Shown here piece by piece: positions 1 through 5,079 of a stretch of 5,506 nt of DNA (positions within the stretch are counted from its first letter, which is position 1; each line of letters begins with the position of its first letter). A program made the translations under genes and the position numbers. The DNA lies in the NCBI GenBank assembly GCA_022712815.1, contig JAFLJW010000020.1:1-5506 (forward strand), read 5' to 3'. The notes beneath the pieces were generated by a model that ran no database searches, was not told the origin of the DNA, and worked only from the letters and a program-made list of their open reading frames with translations. This DNA comes from Pseudodesulfovibrio sp. (GTDB taxonomy: Bacteria > Desulfobacterota > Desulfovibrionia > Desulfovibrionales > Desulfovibrionaceae).

Positions 1-57
1 ATCAACTCATACATAAGGATGGATAATCCGCACCCTACCAGAAAGCAAACAAAGAAA

Positions 58-85
58 AAGCCCTTACACGTTAATGTAAGGGCTT
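58..85 (-). terminator. Original host tRNA-Asp terminator, now stranded at the left end
   Basis: An 11-bp perfect stem (58-68 pairs with 75-85, six-base loop) is followed on the minus strand by a run of five T residues and then CTTTG. This is a classic intrinsic terminator reading leftwards. It lies a few bases beyond the tRNA 3' end remnant, so before insertion it would have ended the tRNA-Val/tRNA-Asp transcript. In the present arrangement it is the first clear terminator downstream of the minus-strand cargo operon. Confidence 0.8.
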
Positions 86-90
86 GATCT

Positions 91-141
91 TTTAGTGGCG
101 GAGCCGACGAGACTCGAACTCGCGGCCTCCGGCGTGACAGG
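91..141 (-). repeat. Left attachment repeat carrying the displaced 3' half of tRNA-Asp
   Basis: These 51 bases are identical to 4693-4743. Positions 96-141 read on the minus strand as the tRNA-Asp 3' part: the last base of the 5' anticodon-stem strand, the whole anticodon loop with GTC, the T arm, the acceptor 3' strand and CCA. The 5' half is missing, because beyond 141 the sequence no longer resembles the tRNA. It is therefore a tRNA remnant without function of its own and one product of site-specific integration. Confidence 0.93.
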
Positions 142-170
142 ACATTGAAGCGTGCGCACTCCCCGTCCTA

Positions 171-220
171 ACCCGCATTACACCGTGTTTCACAGCATCT
201 CAACGAGCCTGTTTGCGGGT
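171..220. repeat. Inverted repeat inside the left end
   Basis: ACCCGCA at 171-177 is inverted as TGCGGGT at 214-220, separated by 36 bases, immediately before the first arm-type motif. It may be part of the recombination site or a binding site for an accessory protein. It lacks a T-run and is not a convincing terminator. Confidence 0.35.
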
Positions 221-222
221 CA

Positions 223-245
223 ATTTACGTCCCGATTTACGTCCC
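223..245 (+). repeat. Two tandem arm-type integrase motifs, left end
   Basis: ATTTACGTCCC occurs at 223-233 and again at 235-245, same orientation, 12-bp period, 82 bases inside the left attachment repeat. The same motif pair recurs in the same orientation at the other end (4608-4629). Paired short direct repeats near both ends of a tRNA-inserted element fit the arm sites bound by the N-terminal domain of lambda-type integrases. The assignment is inferred from position and repetition. Confidence 0.72.
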
Positions 246-269
246 TGTGGAAACGATCTTAACACTCAA

Positions 270-782
270 CTATCTGTTCTTATCAATGAAATATTGAAGC
301 TCTGCCATCACTTTATCCGCACTAACAACCTGATTATAATCTGAAATTTCACCATCTGATATCATCTTAAAATCTAAATAATACCACCCACCCTGAGCAC
401 TAATAGTGTTGCCCCCACTATACCTTGTCGTCGAATTTAAATACGCTGTATTGCCAACTGTATTTATAGAACCCACTGTCGTGGCAGTTGTTGGAGTAGT
501 ATATGAACTGGTTGTTATTCGAGAACTTGCACTCAATACTACATAATAATTTCTTCCAGAATTTTTTGTTAACTCAGCGGCCCGATACACTGCAAATTTC
601 TCAAGATTAGGCCAATCTCTAGACCATGCTTCACCTATTACAACCTGATAGGTGTACTCACCCAAACGGTTGTCAGTATAACCTGGACAAAAACCCGGTA
701 CACGAGGGGCATATTTTACACCACAACCAGCAAGAAAGATTAGTACAAATACAACAGAAAGCAGCCTTATAGCTTTTGACAC
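270..782 (-). CDS. Lipoprotein, CC0125/CC1285-like (cargo gene 3)
   Basis: This is probably an envelope lipoprotein of unknown function. The chosen GTG at 780-782 is preceded by GGAG with six-base spacing and gives 170 residues. A longer GTG start at 809 (179 residues) lacks a good ribosome site. The N-terminus has basic residues, a hydrophobic stretch (about 7-17) and the lipobox LAGC with the acylated cysteine at 20. The mature part contains GYTDNRLGEYTYQV, then VYRAAELT near 65-72 followed by a G..YYVV block. That order recalls the proteobacterial CC0125/CC1285 lipoproteins (from memory). Residues 85-125 are very rich in Thr, Ser, Asn and Gly and look like a low-complexity insertion. It is the last gene of the minus-strand cargo operon. 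Family call moderate, lipoprotein nature strong. Confidence 0.8.
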   Translation of the reverse strand: MSKAIRLLSVVFVLIFLAGCGVKYAPRVPGFCPGYTDNRLGEYTYQVVIGEAWSRDWPNLEKFAVYRAAELTKNSGRNYYVVLSASSRITTSSYTTPTTATTVGSINTVGNTAYLNSTTRYSGGNTISAQGGWYYLDFKMISDGEISDYNQVVSADKVMAELQYFIDKNR

Positions 783-864
783 TTTTAACTCCAGCTTTTT
801 ATAGATCACTTTTAAGGAAGAACAACCAACTTCAATTAACTTTATTTATTATAGCTATAAACAG

Positions 865-1506
865 CTAATAATCACCAGTATCTCTAAACTTCCCTTTGAA
901 CCAACTCATCTCATAATAAAAACCCCGATGATTTCTTGGAATCTTTATTGAAGGGCCTTCAAATTCGATGTTTACAGTGCCAATCACGCCAATAGCCTTC
1001 AAGCTAGATGCTAACTCCCAGTTTTGAGGCCGATACAAATCATCATCCCTCAATGGAGGATGAAATTGCAGCACATTGACCTCTACTTGAGACATGGACT
1101 CTCCATCAGGTGCAATCACAGCAAACAATATTTCATCAATCCCGTCTCCTGTCAGATCATATTGAGCCAGAGCATAATTATTCGTATTCCTCTCCCAATA
1201 AACCTCACCATCAAAATCATAACCTATGTTAAATTGATAAGGCAGCCGAACCCTTGCGCCATTGGCAAACTCAGCAACTAAGACCAATCTTACTTGCTCA
1301 AAGAAAATTTCAAGAGTGATCGGATAGCGTCCCACCAGTGAAGGATTGAGTTTAAAACTCACCCCGCCACCAGCTTCTTGAGAAGAGAGGACATCATCCA
1401 AGCTACGCTTGATCGACCTTTGCTCTATTGACCAACTATTCTTAGCTGGCACAAAGAGGAAAAGACAGCACCCAATAAGTATAACGGAATGCAAAATCAC
1501 ACGCAT
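865..1506 (-). CDS. Secreted protein with an FG-GAP/VCBS-like calcium loop (cargo gene 2)
   Basis: This is an exported protein of unknown function, 213 residues from the ATG at 1504-1506. GAGGAG lies seven bases upstream. A GTG directly before this ATG would add one residue. Residues 2-20 form a signal peptide with a hydrophobic core (VILHSVILIGCCLFLFVP). LIGC resembles a lipobox, but the hydrophobic stretch continues past the cysteine, so cleavage by signal peptidase I after about residue 21-27 seems more likely. The mature part is beta-rich and holds one DLTGDGIDE motif (117-125), the calcium-binding loop typical of FG-GAP/VCBS propeller repeats. Only a single copy is present, so it is not a full propeller. 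The start overlaps the upstream stop as TGATG, which implies translational coupling. I do not recognise a named family. Confidence 0.78.
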   Translation of the reverse strand: MRVILHSVILIGCCLFLFVPAKNSWSIEQRSIKRSLDDVLSSQEAGGGVSFKLNPSLVGRYPITLEIFFEQVRLVLVAEFANGARVRLPYQFNIGYDFDGEVYWERNTNNYALAQYDLTGDGIDEILFAVIAPDGESMSQVEVNVLQFHPPLRDDDLYRPQNWELASSLKAIGVIGTVNIEFEGPSIKIPRNHRGFYYEMSWFKGKFRDTGDY

Positions 1507-1685
1507 CACAAAGCTCCTCTTTTAAGAGGATACTGGTCATTGTCCACCCAAGATGTGTACTCTGGGTGAACCAACTGCCAATGGACTTTGCCACAAAGCC
1601 GACACTTACGAACTAAAGGCATATCCTTCTCAGGAAATGGTGTATAAACCCAAGAATGAATTCCAACCTTGCACTTCAGACTCAT
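1506..1685 (-). CDS. Small CxxC zinc-ribbon-like protein (cargo gene 1)
   Basis: This is a 59-residue cytoplasmic protein of unknown function. The pattern KCKVGIHSW (C5, H10) followed by RKCRLCGKVHW (C28, C31) gives a C...H...C-x2-C set that could bind one zinc ion. Similar short proteins with a C-x4-H-x-W start and a later CxxCG pair are frequent in phages and genomic islands. The chosen ATG at 1683-1685 has GGAG nine bases upstream. A GTG at 1742 in the same frame would add 19 residues (MLTRRLNRMNICIIVERDE) that do not resemble a domain. The stop overlaps the next gene's ATG, so it is the first gene of the operon. It might regulate or assist its two exported partners, but nothing shows this directly. 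Confidence 0.65.
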   Translation of the reverse strand: MSLKCKVGIHSWVYTPFPEKDMPLVRKCRLCGKVHWQLVHPEYTSWVDNDQYPLKRGAL

Positions 1686-1804
1686 TTCATCACGCTCCAC
1701 AATTATGCATATATTCATACGATTAAGCCGACGAGTTAACACACATAAAACTTATTCGTCTATATCAAATTCTCTCAAAAGCCATACCAAATCCGGCTTG
1801 CCAT

Positions 1805-1825
1805 GTTCACACTCCTAGTGTACAC
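1805..1825. promoter_or_regulatory. Palindromic candidate operator in the divergent intergenic region
   Basis: ACACT-CCT-AGTGT (1809-1821) is a perfect 5-bp inverted repeat with a three-base centre, and GT/AC at 1805-1806 and 1824-1825 extend the symmetry. GTGTACAC at 1818-1825 is a second perfect palindrome. The site lies between the divergent cargo operon and the serine recombinase gene, where one repressor could control both. On the minus strand a TTGACT hexamer sits nearby, but I found no convincing -10 for either direction. Confidence 0.4.
1814..1825 (+). repeat. Left copy of the 12-bp sequence bracketing the serine recombinase
   Basis: CCTAGTGTACAC here matches CCTAGGGTACAC at 2656-2667 in 11 of 12 positions and in the same orientation. 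The two copies flank the serine recombinase gene. They could be recombination or binding sites of that enzyme, but a chance match cannot be ruled out at this length. Confidence 0.35.
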
Positions 1826-1870
1826 AAATTGCTAAGTCAAGGATTAACCATTTGATACACGAGGATCAGC

Positions 1871-2542
1871 ATGGACGGTAGATTTATTTCATATTTGAGA
1901 GTCAGTACAGAAAAGCAAGCCCGTAGTGGTCTCGGATTAGAGGCTCAAAGGGCGGCGGTAAGCACTTACCTCAATGGAGGCAAGCATGTGCTTTTAGACG
2001 AGTACGTAGAGGTCGAGAGTGGCAAACGGGATGACCGCCCGAAGCTTCATAAAGCGTTAAAGCACTGCAAGGTTACAGGGGCTACTCTCATCATAGCAAA
2101 ACTTGACCGCTTAAGCCGTAACGCTCGTTTTTTACTTGAACTGCAAGAAAGTCGAGTTCCATTTATTTGTGCCGACATGCCAGAAGCAAACGAGATGACG
2201 ATTCAGATACTAGCCGTCATGGCTCAGCACGAACGTAAGATGATTTCACAGCGCACCAAAGCCGCACTCGCTGCGGCAAAAGCGCGAGGCGTGAAACTTG
2301 GCAACCCTAATGGGGCGAAATACCTTGAAGGTATAGGCAATGATGAAGCGGTCAAGAAAATCAAGAAAGACGCTCAAGACAGAGCAGAAGACCTTAGAGA
2401 TATTATCGAAGATATTCAAAGCCAAGGGACAACATCAGTCAGAGGGATCGCTGCCGAGTTATCCACTAGAGGAATAAAAACGGCTAGAGGCGGCAAATGG
2501 CACCCAACGAGTGTAGCTCGTCTGCTCAAACGCATTCCGTAG
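1871..2542 (+). CDS. Serine recombinase, resolvase/invertase family
   Basis: This is a small serine recombinase (223 residues) that cuts and rejoins DNA through a phosphoserine link. The N-terminal catalytic domain (about 1-140) starts YLRVST with R10 and the nucleophile S12. GLGLEAQ follows at 20-26, then KLDRLSRNAR (77-86, with the conserved D-R-L-S-R arginines) and the long helix around AQHERKMISQRTKAAL (118-133). A charged linker (about 150-185) leads to a C-terminal helix-turn-helix, SVRGIAAELSTRGIKTARGGKWHPTSVARLLKR (189-221). It is larger than classical Tn3 resolvases (about 185 residues) because of the linker and much smaller than serine integrases. GAGGA lies five bases before the ATG. 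Its role here is unclear because a tyrosine integrase explains insertion. It may resolve multimers, invert DNA or move a nested unit. Confidence 0.93.
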   Translation: MDGRFISYLRVSTEKQARSGLGLEAQRAAVSTYLNGGKHVLLDEYVEVESGKRDDRPKLHKALKHCKVTGATLIIAKLDRLSRNARFLLELQESRVPFICADMPEANEMTIQILAVMAQHERKMISQRTKAALAAAKARGVKLGNPNGAKYLEGIGNDEAVKKIKKDAQDRAEDLRDIIEDIQSQGTTSVRGIAAELSTRGIKTARGGKWHPTSVARLLKRIP

Positions 2543-2655
2543 CCTCTCTACCATAAGAGTAATAATTTCAAACCCATACGAATTAGGGCCTACCTTAAGA
2601 AGAAACTAATCAAAACTCACTAGCCAAGAAATGTGAGGGAAACCCTAAGTAACCC

Positions 2656-2667
2656 CCTAGGGTACAC
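2656..2667 (+). repeat. Right copy of the 12-bp sequence bracketing the serine recombinase
   Basis: CCTAGGGTACAC lies 114 bases after the recombinase stop and matches 1814-1825 at 11 of 12 positions. It overlaps the palindrome CCCTAGGG. The role is inferred only from position. Confidence 0.35.
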
Positions 2668-2739
2668 CCCGTGCCTACCGCAGCACATAGCTTCATTACC
2701 ATTCTGCAAATACGAATTTTGATTCCGCATCTTCAAAAG

Positions 2740-2764
2740 GATATCCAAGCACTATTTGGATGTC
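2740..2764 (+). other. Stable hairpin upstream of RNase HI
   Basis: GATATCCAA (2740-2748) pairs with TTGGATGTC (2756-2764), one G-U pair, seven-base loop. No T-run follows, so it is not a terminator alone. It precedes a terminator-like hairpin by 17 bases and could be a leader structure or a binding site. Confidence 0.4.
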
Positions 2765-2781
2765 ATATTCCCCCATGCCCC

Positions 2782-2818
2782 CCCCTAGCCACTCACAAGA
2801 TTGGTGAAGGGGCTTTTC
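2782..2818 (+). terminator. Terminator-like hairpin in the leader of RNase HI
   Basis: CCCCT (2782-2786) pairs with AGGGG (2808-2812), and TCAC (2793-2796) pairs with GTGA (2804-2807). This gives nine base pairs with a six-base bulge on the 5' side, followed by C and TTTTC. It would end plus-strand transcripts from the serine recombinase. The RNase HI start codon is only about 45 bases further on. The tail TTTTCTATT recurs exactly at the other hairpin (3411-3419). Confidence 0.55.
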
Positions 2819-2863
2819 TATTAGCAACGCACAACAACAATCTAACGCATTCAAGGAGTACAC

Positions 2864-3355
2864 ATGAATCAAGTATCAATTTTCACAGACGGAGCGTGCA
2901 GGGGCAACCAATACGCTAACGCAAAGGGAGGCTACGGGGCCATTATCATAGCGAATGGTAACAAAACAAAACTAGCCCAAGGCTACTCTGACACCAGCAA
3001 CAACCGTATGGAGCTAAGAGCTGTTATCGCCTCGTTCAAATGCCTCGAACAACCCGCCACAGTAGAATTATTCTCAGACGCAAAGTACATATGCGATGCC
3101 TTCAACCAAAACTGGGTTGAAAAGTGGAAACGGAATGACTGGAGGACAGCAAACAGGAAACCAGTCAAAAACTATGATTTGTGGCAGGAACTCCTACTGC
3201 TAATAGAAAACTATGACGTCATATGGACATGGGTAAAAGGACACAATGGGCACCCTGAAAACGAGCAGGTCGATGAGCTTGCTTGCATGGCAGCAGACAG
3301 TGGAAACTTATTGAATGACGCTGGACCAACCACAGTTACAATTGTAAATTCTTAA
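2864..3355 (+). CDS. rnhA: Ribonuclease HI
   Basis: This is a cytoplasmic endonuclease that cuts the RNA strand of RNA-DNA hybrids using two metal ions. The 163-residue length is close to the E. coli enzyme (155). All catalytic residues are present: D9 in FTDGACRGN, E50 in NNRMEL, D72 in SDAKY, H127 in VKGHNGH, and D137 in VDELA. The basic protrusion that grips the hybrid (about 84-101, WVEKWKRNDWRTANRKP) is intact, so it is the full HI type and not an archaeal or double-stranded-RNA variant. The C-terminal 20 residues diverge from the usual ending. AAGGAG is five bases before the ATG. Phages and plasmids carry such copies for primer removal or hybrid clearance, but no replication gene is seen here, so its use in this element is open. 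The symbol reflects the family and may not be the host's own rnhA. Confidence 0.94.
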   Translation: MNQVSIFTDGACRGNQYANAKGGYGAIIIANGNKTKLAQGYSDTSNNRMELRAVIASFKCLEQPATVELFSDAKYICDAFNQNWVEKWKRNDWRTANRKPVKNYDLWQELLLLIENYDVIWTWVKGHNGHPENEQVDELACMAADSGNLLNDAGPTTVTIVNS

Positions 3356-3382
3356 ATTTAACACCATCAAACATGATGCAAG

Positions 3383-3418
3383 GGCCGCTTTTCTACACAG
3401 AGAGGCGGCCTTTTCTAT
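3383..3418 (+). terminator. Intrinsic terminator between RNase HI and the excisionase-like gene
   Basis: GGCCGCTTTT (3383-3392) pairs with AGAGGCGGCC (3401-3410) through ten pairs (two G-U), with an eight-base loop, then TTTTCTATT. This should end the RNase HI transcript. The next start codon lies only 10 bases beyond the T-rich tail, leaving no room for a separate promoter. The downstream genes therefore need read-through or a promoter located upstream of or inside the hairpin. Confidence 0.75.
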
Positions 3419-3428
3419 TGGAGTAAAT

Positions 3429-3773
3429 ATGGAACAAATACACGGACTCGGAATTAAACTTAATACAGAAACAGTTTCAACAATCTTCGAGGTTGAGGAA
3501 AGCACGGTGACACGTTATCCCCATCGGTACGGTGGAGTGCGCATAGGTCGCCGTGTCCTGTTCTTTGACAAACTAGTAAGTGAAGCAGTGAGGGAAACAT
3601 ATGCCCTACAGAAAGACAAAGAACGGGAAGAATCGTTGGGTAGGTTCAGTGATGATAGATGGGAGGCGAAAGAACAAAATATTCGACTCCAAAAAGGATG
3701 CGAAAGCTTGGGAAGCCGAGATGCACAGTGCGGGACAAGTGACCGTCACACCATCCTTGCTCCAGTGGGCTGA
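3429..3773 (+). CDS. Excisionase-like HTH protein, frame overlapping the integrase
   Basis: This is a likely DNA-binding accessory protein of the integrase, comparable to Xis or AlpA proteins that direct excision. Residues about 12-52 read LNTETVSTIFEVEESTVTRYPHRYGGVRIGRRVLFFDKL, with a winged HTH layout: a helix, a recognition helix with STVTRY, and a GGVRIGRRVLF wing. GGAG lies five bases before the ATG. The domain ends near residue 58. The remaining about 56 residues run through the first 173 bases of the integrase gene in another frame and have no domain-like features. The tail may be translated, or the true product could end early through a change not visible here. Its position directly before the integrase supports the recombination role. 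Most confident in the N-terminal domain, less so in the full length. Confidence 0.66.
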   Translation: MEQIHGLGIKLNTETVSTIFEVEESTVTRYPHRYGGVRIGRRVLFFDKLVSEAVRETYALQKDKEREESLGRFSDDRWEAKEQNIRLQKGCESLGSRDAQCGTSDRHTILAPVG

Positions 3774-4599
3774 GCAATATTTGGACTTTGCAACGAAGTT
3801 CTCACCGAAGGTCTACAGTGAAAAGTGCGGTGTATTCCGCCGCTTCTTTCACTTCGTTAAACCAACAGCCAAGGCCGACAAGATGAAACCACGCCTCGCG
3901 CTTGAATTCTTGCAAAAGCAGAACAATGAGCGTTCGGGCAATGCTGCAAACAAGGACCGTAAGAACCTTGTAGCCGCATGGAACTGGGGCATCCGCTACC
4001 TTGACCTCCCAAAACCCAATCCCTTTGAACTGGTGGATAAATTTGCCACCATCGAGACGGGCCATTACGTCCCACCAGAAGAGGACTTTAGAACGGTCCT
4101 CGACATGTCAGAAGGACAAGACAAGATACTACTCCTTACCTTCTTGCATACAGCTGGTAGGCGAGGAGAAATATATCAACTCCAATGGGAGGACGTAGAC
4201 TTCATCAGCCAACGGATCAAATTGAAGACTAGAAAAAGAAAAGGCGGTTCATTGGAGTTCGATTGGATTCCGATGACCGAAGAACTCACAACCGCTCTCA
4301 AAGAGCATCAAAATGCCGCTGCTAATGAGTGGGTATTCACCCAACCTAAAGGGCAGCACAAAGACAAACCCTACACAGAGAATAGAGGCTTCCCCCAAGC
4401 CCTGTGCCAAAAGGCAAAAGTAAAACCTTTTGGTTGTCATGGAATCCGGGGACTCACAGCATCCATCCTCGCCAAACATGACGTACCCATGATCTCAATA
4501 CGAGATACTCTCAGGCACAAAAACTTGGGGACAACAGAAAGGTATGTGCGAGGCTTGGAATCTGTGAGGGACCATCTCAAAGTATTGGAGGTAGGATGA
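3601..4599 (+). CDS. int: Tyrosine recombinase, the element's integrase
   Basis: This is a site-specific tyrosine recombinase of 332 residues, expected to insert and excise the element at tRNA-Asp. Residues 3-41 (YRKTKNGKNRWVGSVMIDGRRKNKIFDSKKDAKAW...) look like the three-stranded arm-binding domain. About 52-145 is the SAM-like core-binding domain, and about 155-330 the catalytic domain. Catalytic residues are R187 in HTAGRRGEI, H280 and R283 in CHGIRG, H306 in LRHKNLG, and nucleophile Y315 in TERYV. The start is fixed by an in-frame TGA at 3589-3591 and by GAGGG six bases upstream. The gene runs toward the tRNA, and its stop lies eight bases before the right arm motifs. That closeness fits an integrase encoded next to its own attachment site. 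Confidence 0.96.
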   Translation: MPYRKTKNGKNRWVGSVMIDGRRKNKIFDSKKDAKAWEAEMHSAGQVTVTPSLLQWAEQYLDFATKFSPKVYSEKCGVFRRFFHFVKPTAKADKMKPRLALEFLQKQNNERSGNAANKDRKNLVAAWNWGIRYLDLPKPNPFELVDKFATIETGHYVPPEEDFRTVLDMSEGQDKILLLTFLHTAGRRGEIYQLQWEDVDFISQRIKLKTRKRKGGSLEFDWIPMTEELTTALKEHQNAAANEWVFTQPKGQHKDKPYTENRGFPQALCQKAKVKPFGCHGIRGLTASILAKHDVPMISIRDTLRHKNLGTTERYVRGLESVRDHLKVLEVG

Positions 4600-4607
4600 G
4601 AAAGATG

Positions 4608-4629
4608 ATTTACGTCCCTTTTACGTCCC
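4608..4629 (+). repeat. Two tandem arm-type integrase motifs, right end
   Basis: ATTTACGTCCC (4608-4618) and TTTACGTCCC (4620-4629) repeat in the same orientation, about 11 bases apart, directly after the integrase stop. They match the pair at 223-245. Together they define a likely arm site on each side of the integrase core site. Confidence 0.72.
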
Positions 4630-4656
4630 GCCCCTATTGGCAAGAAAACAAAGAAA

Positions 4657-4688
4657 AAGGATTCTAGGAGTAAACTCTTAGAATCCTT
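4657..4688 (-). terminator. Element-borne terminator for the rebuilt tRNA operon
   Basis: A 14-bp stem with one mismatch (4657-4670 with 4675-4688, four-base loop) is followed on the minus strand by five T residues and CTTTG, so it terminates leftward transcription after tRNA-Asp. It also lies beyond the integrase on the other strand. The stem sequence is unrelated to the host terminator at 58-85, yet the flanking bases are nearly the same: 14 bases on the tail side (4646-4659 equals 47-60) and TTGATCTTT on the tRNA side. Confidence 0.8.
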
Positions 4689-4692
4689 GATC

Positions 4693-4774
<82 letters not shown>

Positions 4775-4784
4775 GCACTTATAA

Positions 4785-4809
4785 TAAAGCGTGTTAAGCA
4801 TACGCTTTA
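4785..4809 (-). other. Hairpin in the spacer between the two tRNAs
   Basis: TAAAGCGT (4785-4792) pairs with ACGCTTTA (4802-4809), and a G-U and a T-A pair can extend it inward. No clear T-run follows on the minus strand, and tRNA-Asp follows downstream, so it is more likely a processing-related structure or a weak attenuator than a full terminator. Confidence 0.35.
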
Positions 4810-4817
4810 AGTCGAAT

Positions 4818-4893
4818 TGGTAGGCGGAACAGGGCTCGAACCTGTGACCCTCGCCTTGTAAGGGCGATGCTCTCCCAGCTGAGCTACCCGCCC
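4818..4893 (-). tRNA. tRNA-Val (anticodon TAC)
   Basis: On the minus strand 76 bases form a complete tRNA. The acceptor GGGCGGG pairs with TCCGCCT (G-U at both ends of the stem), with discriminator A and encoded CCA. The D arm reads TAGCTCAGCTGGGAGAGC. The anticodon stem TCGCC/GGCGA encloses CTTACAA (anticodon TAC), and the T arm is ACAGG-TTCGAGC-CCTGT. It is the first gene of the operon with tRNA-Asp, 43 bases upstream of it. Confidence 0.97.
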
Positions 4894-4905
4894 TCAAGAA
4901 GAGTG

Positions 4906-4935
4906 TCTTTAGCGTGGCTTCGGGTTTCTTGTCAA
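4906..4935 (-). promoter_or_regulatory. Candidate sigma70 promoter of the tRNA-Val/tRNA-Asp operon
   Basis: On the minus strand a perfect TTGACA (-35, 4930-4935) is followed after 18 bases by TAAAGA (-10, 4906-4911). That places the transcript start a few bases before tRNA-Val. The -10 match is only moderate. Confidence 0.6.
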
Positions 4936-5001
4936 GCTCCCTTTTATGTTCAAGGAGCAACCCGCCTCAGCCGTGGACATCGTCCATGTTCAGCGAAGGG
5001 G

Positions 5002-5030
5002 ATAGTGCCCACACGAAGGATATTTGTCAA
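5002..5030 (-). promoter_or_regulatory. Second candidate promoter upstream of the tRNA operon
   Basis: On the minus strand a perfect TTGACA (5025-5030) stands 17 bases from CACTAT (5002-5007). It lies between the methyltransferase gene stop and the tRNAs and may act as a second tRNA promoter. The -10 hexamer is weak. Confidence 0.4.
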
Positions 5031-5079
5031 CGCTTTTCCTTAAAAAACGTACACGAGACAACCCGATGAAATTATTGGA

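Larger units (their letters stand above)
2543..2863. other. Noncoding region between serine recombinase and RNase HI
   Basis: No convincing gene is visible in these 321 bases. The region holds the second copy of the 12-bp sequence (2656-2667), an inverted repeat ACCCTA/TAGGGT (2642-2647 and 2658-2663), the palindrome CCCTAGGG (2655-2662), a hairpin at 2740-2764, C-runs at 2770-2774 and 2778-2785, and a terminator-like hairpin at 2782-2818. A weak promoter candidate is TTGATT, 17 bases, TATCCA just before the first hairpin. The concentration of symmetrical elements suggests regulation or a recombination site rather than coding. Confidence 0.6.

Noticed and set aside
1024..1281. Plus-strand open frame of 85 codons opposite the secreted cargo protein
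   Set aside because: It lies wholly antisense to a gene with a signal peptide, calcium loop and coupled start. It is a shadow frame.
2671..2919. Plus-strand open frame of 82 codons before and into RNase HI
   Set aside because: It runs through the hairpins and C-runs, overlaps the RNase HI start in another frame, lacks a good ribosome site, and its translation has no domain character.
3589..3601. Programmed +1 frameshift fusing the HTH protein to the integrase
   Set aside because: The integrase has its own ATG and ribosome site just after an in-frame TGA, and no slippery sequence with a stimulating structure is evident. Separate starts explain the data.
4064..4073. A near copy (ATTACGTCCC) of the arm-type motif inside the integrase gene
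   Set aside because: It is single, one base off, and far from both ends. It encodes ordinary residues (HYVPP), so chance is the simplest explanation.
3802..4479. Several open frames on both strands inside the integrase gene
   Set aside because: They are all within the catalytic and core-binding parts of a clear tyrosine recombinase and show no independent ribosome site or domain pattern.
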